Position numbers and translations under genes: made by a program. A DNA stretch of 64,000 bases from Streptococcus oralis (GTDB lineage: Bacteria; Bacillota; Bacilli; Lactobacillales; Streptococcaceae), in the NCBI RefSeq assembly GCF_021497945.1, contig NZ_CP046524.1:1833501-1897500 (forward strand), given 5' to 3'. This document shows, one piece after another, positions 1 through 7,400 of the stretch (its first letter is position 1; each line of letters opens with the position of its first letter). The notes beneath the pieces were generated by a model that was given only the letters and a program-made list of their open reading frames with translations, was not told the origin of the DNA and ran no database searches.

Positions 1-842
1 GTTGCAACCACAACCATGGCCATACGTCCTGTTTCTTTTGGAAGAGCAACACCCAGTTGACCAGAAAGACCGACTGCTTTAGCAATGTAGTCCATATTTT
101 GTTGGATTTGCATAAGCAAATACTGCAATGGATACAAGTTGTCACTCTTGATGTAAAGAAGGGCGTTGAACCAGTCGTTCCAGAAACCAAGAGCTGTCAA
201 AAGCGTGATGGTTGCGATACCTGGTAGCGATAATGGTAAACAGATTTGGAAGAAGATCCGGGCTTCACTAGCACCATCAATACGAGCGGACTCGAGAATG
301 GCTTCTGGAATGGTCTTCTTGAAGAAGGAACGCATCAAGATGATGTTAAATGGTGAGAGAAGCATTGGAACAATTAAGGCCCAAACTGTATCACCCAGTT
401 GAAGCAAACGAGTTACCACGATATAGCCCGGAACCAAACCGGCGTTGAACAACATACTAAGTAGGACGAAAATCGTAAAGAATCTGCGGTACTTAAAGGT
501 TGTCCGAGAAATGGCGTAGGCATAAGTGGTTGTGATAAAGACATTTGTCAAGGTTCCAACTACTGTTACAAATACTGAGATAAAGAGCGCTTGTAAAATC
601 TTATCTTTAAACTGAGCCAAAAACTCGAAACCATCTAATCCAAACTGTGATGGGAAGAAGCTATATCCATGTTGGAGGATGCTCTTTTCATCTGTGATGG
701 AAATCATGATGACAAAGATAAAGGGCAAGATACAAGAGAGAGCAATCAATCCAGAAATAATACTAAAGAAGATATCTGCCTTCTTACTAAAGGAGTGAAT
801 GCCGACATTATCAATTTTTGCTTTTTTAATTTTTTCTGCCAT
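1..842 (-). CDS. Carbohydrate ABC transporter permease (YtcP/LplC type), 3' end outside window
   Basis: Second inner-membrane permease of a CUT1-family sugar ABC transporter. The start is the ATG at 842, which follows a strong AGGAGG. The product begins MAEKIKKAKIDNV and has several hydrophobic segments. An EAA-type cytoplasmic loop (ESARIDGASEARIFF, then LPLSLPG) contacts the ATPase. The gene is complete at its 5' end and runs off the left edge after about 280 codons, so only the last part is missing. It lies 13 bases after the stop of the LplB-type permease gene, in one operon. By family arrangement a solute-binding protein gene should follow beyond the edge. The pair resembles the pneumococcal permeases reported to import N-glycans (NgtP1/NgtP2); that substrate is inferred from context. 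Confidence 0.9.
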   Translation of the reverse strand, partial: MAEKIKKAKIDNVGIHSFSKKADIFFSIISGLIALSCILPFIFVIMISITDEKSILQHGYSFFPSQFGLDGFEFLAQFKDKILQALFISVFVTVVGTLTNVFITTTYAYAISRTTFKYRRFFTIFVLLSMLFNAGLVPGYIVVTRLLQLGDTVWALIVPMLLSPFNIILMRSFFKKTIPEAILESARIDGASEARIFFQICLPLSLPGIATITLLTALGFWNDWFNALLYIKSDNLYPLQYLLMQIQQNMDYIAKAVGLSGQLGVALPKETGRMAMVVVA

Positions 843-855
843 GCTTTCCTCCTTT

Positions 856-1785
856 CTAGAATAGTGCTGAATTTGGATCGACTCGTCTTGCAAGTATATT
901 TGAGAAGATAACGAGAATCAAACCGACAACTGACTGATAAAGACCAGCTGCTGATGCCATACCAATATCCGCTGTTTGAGTCAAACCATTATAGACATAG
1001 ACGTCTAGTACGTTGGTTACATTATAGAGCTGACCAGCATTGTGTGGGATTTGGTAGAAAAGACCGAAGTCTGCACGGAAGATGTTTCCGACTGCAAGGA
1101 TAGTCAAAACAGTTATCAGCGGTGTCAACTGTGGAATCGTTACATTGCGAATCCGTTGCCACTTGCTAGCCCCGTCCACTGTTGCTGCTTCGTAGTAGGT
1201 TGGGTCAACTCCCATGATAGTCGCATAGTACATGACACTGCTATATCCAAAGCCTTTCCAGATACCTAGGAAAAGGAGAAGATATGGCCAGATACCCAAG
1301 TCTGCATAGAAGTTAATTCCCTTCACACCAATGGTTTCCAAGAAACGGTTGATAACCCCTTTGTCGATGTTTAGGAAAGCATCTGTAAAGAAACTGATGA
1401 TAACCCATGACAAGAAGTAAGGGAACAACATAGATGTTTGGAAGATTTTAACCATTCTCTTAGAGCGGAGCTCGCTGAGGATGATGGCAATACCCACCGA
1501 CACAATCAAGCCGATAAAGATAAATCCAAGGTTGTAAAGAACGGTATTACGAGTGATAATAAAAGCATCTTTAGAACTAAATAAGAACTTAAAGTTATCG
1601 AAACCAACCCACTTACTATTCATAATACTGTGGATAAATCCTTCACCACTCATATGGTAGTCTTTGAAGGCGACCACATTTCCAAATACTGGGATGTAGA
1701 AGAATAGAATCAACCAAAGCGCCCCTGGTAAAACCATCAAGAGAAAGATCCAGTTATCTCTTAAGGTCTTTGAAAACTTTTTCAT
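856..1785 (-). CDS. Carbohydrate ABC transporter permease (LplB/YteP type)
   Basis: First permease of the CUT1 sugar ABC transporter, 309 residues, the normal family length. The start ATG at 1785 is preceded by GGGAGGAAATT. The sequence shows an N-terminal cytoplasmic stretch, six hydrophobic segments and the EAA loop (YYEAATVDGASKWQRIRN followed by TIPQLTP), which docks on a shared MsmK-type ATPase in streptococci. No ATPase gene is seen here, as expected for that arrangement. It is co-transcribed with the next permease. A promoter with an overlapping cre-like site precedes it, so CcpA catabolite repression is likely. Its closest functional context is the N-glycan glycosidase cluster about 10 kb away; the link to N-glycan import is an inference from known pneumococcal biology. 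Confidence 0.92.
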   Translation of the reverse strand: MKKFSKTLRDNWIFLLMVLPGALWLILFFYIPVFGNVVAFKDYHMSGEGFIHSIMNSKWVGFDNFKFLFSSKDAFIITRNTVLYNLGFIFIGLIVSVGIAIILSELRSKRMVKIFQTSMLFPYFLSWVIISFFTDAFLNIDKGVINRFLETIGVKGINFYADLGIWPYLLLFLGIWKGFGYSSVMYYATIMGVDPTYYEAATVDGASKWQRIRNVTIPQLTPLITVLTILAVGNIFRADFGLFYQIPHNAGQLYNVTNVLDVYVYNGLTQTADIGMASAAGLYQSVVGLILVIFSNILARRVDPNSALF

Positions 1786-1836
1786 AATTTCCTCCCATTT
1801 TATTCCTAAAAACTGATTTCATCGAATTTTTAGGTT

Positions 1837-1850
1837 TGATAACGATTACA
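1837..1850 (-). promoter_or_regulatory. Candidate cre (CcpA) site of the sugar ABC transporter operon
   Basis: TGATAACGATTACA matches the cre consensus TGNAARCGNWWWCA at all but one position. It lies just downstream of the -10 box of the promoter at 1856-1885, where a bound repressor would block transcription. Confidence 0.6.
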
Positions 1851-1855
1851 TTATT

Positions 1856-1885
1856 AGTATACTCCTATTTGAAGGCTAGGTTAAA
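1856..1885 (-). promoter_or_regulatory. Sigma-A promoter of the sugar ABC transporter operon
   Basis: On the minus strand TTTAAC (1885-1880) and TATACT (1861-1856) are separated by 18 bases, upstream of the permease start at 1785. Confidence 0.6.
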
Positions 1886-1897
1886 CTACTAATTATA

Positions 1898-1939
1898 GAA
1901 AAAACTCCACAAATTATTTTATGTGGAGAAGTTTTTTAT
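1898..1939 (-). terminator. Rho-independent terminator after the lipoprotein gene
   Basis: CTCCACA and TGTGGAG form the stem core, flanked by A and T runs on the two sides. It ends the minus-strand lipoprotein gene and insulates the ABC transporter promoter. Confidence 0.7.
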
Positions 1940-1994
1940 AAGAAATAGGTTTCACGAGAAACACTCTACATGCGATAAATGTATTTCCTCTTTA

Positions 1995-3110
1995 CTAATT
2001 GAAAACTTGTTCTAATATTGGGTGATGAAACTCGACAAAATGAACCTGGGCATTTATGATAGCCCCTGATTCATTTTTATCAATCTCTGGTCTTCCTTCG
2101 GTGTGTAAAAGAGCAGGATTACCATCCTTGTAGCCAAAGAGAATCACCTCTTTCTCTGCTTCATTCACATAGCAAGCTAGGATTTCAAACCGCCCAGAAC
2201 CTGAACCTGCACTATACCCATACCATTTAACAGTATAATTCACCCCATCTACTTGTCCAAATTGCATTACCTGGTCTGGCACTGCTAGTCCATAGTAGTG
2301 ACCATATGTTGCTAAGTTAGTTGACTTAAATCTTTCACCTTTACTATCCAAATAGAATTCCATGGCTGTTTTTATCTTGTCTATTAAAGAACTATTATCT
2401 GTATCTGGCTTGCTCTCTGTAGTTATACTCGTTTTTAATAGAAATTCCTTAAAACGTTGCGCTAAATCTGTGTTCTCAGTCTCTTCAAAATTTGCAGAAG
2501 GGATAGTTTCCAGTGTCTTATCGCTATGCAAAACCTGTGCTTGCCCATCCTTCAGTGTAAATAGGTAGAAATGTTTGTCCTGATTGTCATAGTAGGCATC
2601 CAAAACCAAGTAATCATAGGCATTGTCACTCGATACTCCAAAAACATTCCATTTGACACTTTTCTGAGAGACAGTTGTTGCTTCTAATTTTTTGATGAGA
2701 TCATTCTTTTCATCAAAGTTTCTATGCTCTAGTCTATGATAGGACTGCCCCATAGAAGAAGCCCAACTTGCAAACTCTTCTTCCCACTTTTCGGTGTTGT
2801 ATTGGATTAGCTTCTGAAAATCTGAGTAGTTCTTCATAATCAAGGCTTGATCAGTCGGATTAGATAACTGGAGTTCTTCCACGGCTGCAACTGTAGCAGC
2901 CATAGGTGACTGAACACTTGTATCCTTGGATTCTTTTTCGTGCGAAAGAGCCTTTTGATAGGAATCTGCTAAATAGTGAAAATAGTTGGTTGTTTCCTTG
3001 GTTTGTTGCTCCCTTGGTATTGACGGACTAGTTACGCCATCCTCTGTCGCTCTGTGGCAGGCAGATAAGACTAGCATACTAGCACCTAGGACCAGTAGTA
3101 ACTTTTTCAT
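1995..3110 (-). CDS. Surface lipoprotein with two related halves
   Basis: Predicted lipoprotein of about 371 residues. Two in-frame ATGs exist at 3116 and 3110. GGAGG sits only one base from the first but seven bases from the second, so 3110 is chosen (MKKLLLVLGASMLVLSAC). The lipobox L-S-A-C gives a lipidated Cys and attachment to the outer face of the membrane. Two regions align with each other: one near residues 155-210 (KWNVFG, YYDNQDKHFYLFTLKDGQ, VLHSD) and one near 290-345 (KWYGYS, YVNEAEKEVILFGYKDGN, LLHTE). This indicates an internal duplication, possibly of a DUF4767-like domain. The gene is monocistronic, with an extended -10 promoter near 3142 and a terminator at 1898-1939. Function unknown. 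Confidence 0.8.
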   Translation of the reverse strand: MKKLLLVLGASMLVLSACHRATEDGVTSPSIPREQQTKETTNYFHYLADSYQKALSHEKESKDTSVQSPMAATVAAVEELQLSNPTDQALIMKNYSDFQKLIQYNTEKWEEEFASWASSMGQSYHRLEHRNFDEKNDLIKKLEATTVSQKSVKWNVFGVSSDNAYDYLVLDAYYDNQDKHFYLFTLKDGQAQVLHSDKTLETIPSANFEETENTDLAQRFKEFLLKTSITTESKPDTDNSSLIDKIKTAMEFYLDSKGERFKSTNLATYGHYYGLAVPDQVMQFGQVDGVNYTVKWYGYSAGSGSGRFEILACYVNEAEKEVILFGYKDGNPALLHTEGRPEIDKNESGAIINAQVHFVEFHHPILEQVFN

Positions 3111-3141
3111 GGTCATACCTCCAAACTATCTCTGTAGCCTC

Positions 3142-3150
3142 ATTATACCA
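3142..3150 (-). promoter_or_regulatory. Extended -10 promoter of the lipoprotein gene
   Basis: TATAAT (3147-3142 on the minus strand) is preceded by TGG, an extended -10 element, and no good -35 is visible. The rest of 3160-3485 shows no gene or recognisable element. Confidence 0.5.
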
Positions 3151-3485
3151 CTTCCAAGCCTTTTTTCTATTGTATCCCTTGCTCTCAAAGATAGATCCGA
3201 AAAGAATAGGGATAATAGTCAGTTCAAAATATCTTATATAGACGGCTTAGAGATAGTTTCAAGAACAGCTACTCCGTCTCTCTTAAACAATAATATCTTG
3301 ATTGACTTTTGCTTTATTTAGTGTTATTTTCAATATGAAATGGGTATTCAGTTAGAATGAGCAAGGAAAAAAACTGCGCTCATCAAACTGGTTCATAAAT
3401 GTCGACACTCATAATAAAATATAGCACTTTGATTCGACTAAAATATTGACGTCTGAATATCAAAATGATGAAGGAGTTGAAGTCA

Positions 3486-3761
3486 ATGAGAACTATAATC
3501 GTTTCGTTTATCATATTGTCAATCCTGACTGGAAGAATTCTATTACAGACCTTTCTCTCCAAAAAAGAAAGCAAGTGGCTTGGTTTAATCCTGCCGAGCA
3601 TAACTTATGCCTTTTCTTTATTGATGGTCTTTTCTCTTGCCCATACTAACAGCATGACCTGGTGGGACATTTTCGGTCAGCTTATCTTAACTTTTTTTAT
3701 TGCGAATATTCCTACCTCTGTTCTTTTAGCAATTTACTTCGCATGTCGAAAAAATCCTTAA
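3486..3761 (+). CDS. Small membrane protein, unknown function
   Basis: About 91 residues beginning MRTIIVSFIILSILTG. AAGGAG nine bases upstream supports the ATG at 3486; an in-frame ATG at 3465 has no ribosome-binding site. Three hydrophobic segments are visible (roughly residues 3-22, 34-52 and 62-84), separated by short charged loops, with a basic C-terminus ending CRKNP. No catalytic motif is recognised. It stands alone between a minus-strand lipoprotein gene and a degenerate region. Confidence 0.6.
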   Translation: MRTIIVSFIILSILTGRILLQTFLSKKESKWLGLILPSITYAFSLLMVFSLAHTNSMTWWDIFGQLILTFFIANIPTSVLLAIYFACRKNP

Positions 3762-3825
3762 AACAATGATTATACAGGATTTTGGGCAGGAGACTGAACA
3801 CGAACAATTTATTAAGACAGCGTTC

Positions 3826-3904
3826 CTCCCCTCCCATAACAATCCTAGCCTTTTATCCCCTCGTGCTATTGTGGGGATTAAGTAGGATTATAGGGGGATG
3901 AGAT
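3826..3904. repeat. Imperfect long inverted repeat
   Basis: Two C-rich arms pair with G-rich arms around a short loop: AATCCTA (3841-3847) with TAGGATT (3883-3889), ATCCCC (3855-3860) with GGGGAT (3873-3878), and outer CCCCTCCC with AGGGGGATGAG. It could be a degenerate miniature element or a structured RNA. I do not recognise a named family. Confidence 0.4.
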
Positions 3905-3932
3905 AGGCTACAACCTGCTTTGTTTTTACCTT

Positions 3933-4160
3933 TTGGCCCCTAGTGTCGAATTGTTATGTGGCTTTTCTGCTGGTAAAAGAAGGGGTTGCTATAAATGGTT
4001 CTTCCCATTTACAGGGATTTTTAACTGGCTCATTCCATTTGTCGTTTTTGGTGAACGGTTTATGACAGCAGAATGGATTTCACTAACACTTATTGCGGTA
4101 GCCCCAGCTATTCTCGGTCTTTTAGCGGGGGTCTTTTCAGTAAGAAACATCGAACGATAG
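3933..4160 (+). pseudogene. Possible remnant of a membrane protein gene
   Basis: An open frame starts only at a TTG without a ribosome-binding site. Its second half (from TGIFNWLIPFVVFGERF to FSVRNIER) reads as two plausible membrane segments with a basic tail, but the first half is poor and has no proper start. I read this as the 3' end of a decayed gene rather than a working one. A strong terminator at 4180-4228 follows directly, as expected for the end of a former transcription unit. Confidence 0.3.
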
Positions 4161-4179
4161 AATCTTAGTACAAGATTTA

Positions 4180-4228
4180 AAATAGAAACGAGGCGGAATT
4201 ATTTAGTGATTTCGCCTCGTTTCTATTT
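4180..4228. terminator. Strong hairpin terminator
   Basis: A 16-bp perfect inverted repeat, AAATAGAAACGAGGCG (4180-4195) with CGCCTCGTTTCTATTT (4213-4228), closes the rightward transcription unit and may act in both directions. Confidence 0.75.
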
Positions 4229-4292
4229 CAGTGACCAAAAGTCTCTATTTGCACTAGCTCCTTTCTGAGTCTTATTCTTCAAAACAAGGGAA

Positions 4293-4332
4293 AAGCCCCA
4301 CAAGTCAACCAACTGAGGTTGCCTGCGGGGCT
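4293..4332 (-). terminator. Terminator of the giant surface protein gene
   Basis: AAGCCCC...GTCAACC pairs with GGTTGCC...GGGGCTT around a short loop. On the minus strand the stem is followed by TTTTCCCTTGTTTT, about 80 bases after the stop codon. Confidence 0.75.
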
Positions 4333-4415
4333 TATTTTCCACTAAATCATTCATCTTTAAACTATTTCTAGTATTTCTTCAATGAAAGACCTGACTTTTT
4401 ACAACTTATAAAAAG

Positions 4416-7400
4416 TTATTCGTCCTCTTTTTTCTGACGTCCTGCCAAGCCAAGAACTGATAGAAGCAAGCCTAGACCTGTCAGCGTCGCAAGGCTTGAA
4501 CCAACCTGAGATTCACCTGTTCGTGGAAGAGTAGGTGCTGGGCGTTCTGGTGTGAACGGTGTCGTTGGTGCCCCTGGTTTAACTGGAGTATCAGGAGTAT
4601 GAGGGACCTCTGGCGCTACTGGGATCGTAGTATAATGAACATCTTTAACAATGTTTTCTTGGGTAACCACTTCTGATGGAACAGTCGCAACATCCACAGT
4701 GTAACCTGGAATCACTGGCGATGGGACAGCGTCGTAGTTTGCCTTGTCGCTTGTCCAATCCGTCGTGCTCACAACAGAGCCAGTTACCTTGTCTGTCGTT
4801 ACGGTACGTGTCCAAGTCGCTGTTTGTACCTTGTCTGCTGGGGTTTGACCACCGGCACCATGGTAGCGAACAGTCATGCTTACTTGTTTGGTTTCCTCAA
4901 CTGAAACAGTTTTGTGTTTCAAGCGAATCACCACGTTTTGGTCTACGCTACTGTCGGTATCAAACTGAGCTGGCAATTCATCCTTGGAAACCACTTCGTA
5001 ACCCTGTGCCAAATAACTTGCAATCACAGTTTCGTATTTCGTTTGAGCAGCAGCTGGAAGAGCAGTACCTGACTCACCGTTTGTCAATTCAACTTGCTTT
5101 TCCAGAGTCTGACCGGTTGTCTCATCTACAACTGTGTAAGTAACCTTTTGGGTTTGAGCTGTATTCTGAGCAGTATAATGCACATTCTTGACAATGTTTT
5201 CTTGGGTAACCACTTCTGATGGAACAGTCGCAACATCCACAGTGTAACCTGGAATCACTGGCGATGGGACAGCGTCATAGTTGGCTTTGTCGCTTGTCCA
5301 ATCTGTCGTGTTCACAACAGAGCCAGTCACCTTGTCTGTCGTTACGGTACGTGTCCAAGTCGCTGTTTGTACCTTATCTGCTGGAGTTTGACCACCGGCA
5401 CCATGGTAGCGAACAGTCATAGTCACTGCTTTATTTTCTTGACTAGAGCTTGTACCATGTTTCACGTGAACCACTACATTTTGGTCATAACTACTATCGA
5501 GGTCAAACTTAGCTGGAAGCTGGTCTTTTGAAACCAATTCATAACCTTGAGCTAGATAGGCGTCCACGATTGAATCATACTTCGCTTCTGTACCATTTGG
5601 AAGAGGAGTATCAGAGTTCCCACTTGTAAGCTCTTGCTTATCTTCCAGTGTGGTATTAGTTGTATCGTCAATAATAGTATAGGTTACTTTTTGTTTGTCG
5701 GCCTTGTATTTAACCGTAACCTTGATGTCAGCCTGATCAGCAGTTACGTTTTCTGCGTCAACTTTAGCCTTATCTGGTGTGTAGCCATCAACAGTTGGAG
5801 AAACTACCTCTGGGAAGGTGCCAGTAGATGGTGCCCAAGCCCCCGGTGTAACATCCTTCGTCACTTCATCTGTTTTCACTTCTCTAGTGAAAGTCAAGGT
5901 CGTTTTCTTCTCTGGAGCTGCTGGTGTATTATCATCCTCGTAGACGTAGTTAATCGTTTGCGTTACAGTCTTGGTTTCTGTAGAAGTTGACACTTTGTGT
6001 TTCACATGAACTACTACATTTTGGTCATAACTACTATCGAGGTCAAACTTAGCTGGAAGCTGGTCTTTTGAAACCAATTCATAACCTTGAGCTAGATAGG
6101 CGTCCACGATTGAATCATACTTCGCTTCTGTACCATTTGGAAGAGGAGTATCAGAGTTCCCACTTGTAAGCTCTTTCTTATATTCCAAAGTGGTATTAGT
6201 TGTATCATCGATGATGGTATAGGTTACTTTTTGTTTGTCGGCCTTGTATTTAACCGTAACCTTGATGTCAGCCTGATCAGCAGTTACGTTTTCTGCGTCA
6301 ACTTTAGCCTTATCTGGTGTGTAGCCATCAACAGTTGGAGAAACTACCTCTGGGAAGGTGCCGACCGATGGAGTCCAAGCACCTTGCGTAGTCGTTTTAG
6401 TCACTTCATCTGTTTTCATTTCTCTAGAGAAAGTCAAGGTCGTTTTCTTCTCTGGAGCTGCTGGTGTATTGTCATCCTCGTAGAGGTAGTTAATCGTTTG
6501 GGTAACAGTTTTGGTTTCTGTAGAAGTTGACACTTTGTGTTTCAAGCGAATGACCACGTTTTGGTCCACGCTGCTGTCGGTGTCAAATTGGGCTGGCAAT
6601 TCATCCTTAGAAGCCACTTCGTAACCTTGTGTTAAGTAGCCTGCGACTACGGTGTCGTATTTCGTTTGTGCTGCAGCTGGAAGAGCAGCACCAGACTCGC
6701 CTGTTGTCAATTCAACTTGATTTTCCAGAGTCTGACCTGTTGTCTCATCTACAACTGTGTAAGTAACTTTTTGCGTTTGGATTGTGTAATATACATCCTT
6801 AACAATATTCTCTTGAGTAACTGCTTCAGACGGCACCGTCTCGACATCCACGCTATAACCAGGAATCATTGGAGACGGAACAGCATCATAGTTTGCTTTG
6901 TCGCTTGTCCAAGCTGTGGCAGAAACTTCTGTGCCTGTGATCTTATCTTTTGTTACTGTACGAGTCCAAGTCGCTGTCTGCACATGGTCTGCCGGTGTTT
7001 GTCCACCGGCACCGTGATAACGAACAGTCAAGTTTACATCCTTGCTTTCTTGGATATCAGTTGTGCCATGCTTCAAGTGAACAACCACATTTTGATCGTG
7101 GCTACTGTCAAGGTCGAACTTAGCTGGAAGCTGGTCTTTCGAAACCAATTCATAACCTTGAGCTAGATAAGCATTCACCATTAAATCATATTTTTCTCGG
7201 GCACTGTCTGGAAGAGGAGTATCAGAGCCTCCGCTGGTAAGTACTTCCTTATCTTTCAGCGTTTTTTGGGCAGTGTCGTCAATGATGGTATAGGTTACTT
7301 TTTGCTTATCTGCTTTATAGGTAACCGTTTCTTCAATATCTGCGCTATCTCCCGTAATCTGTTCAACGGCTGCTACAGTTGCCTTATCTGGTGTATAACC

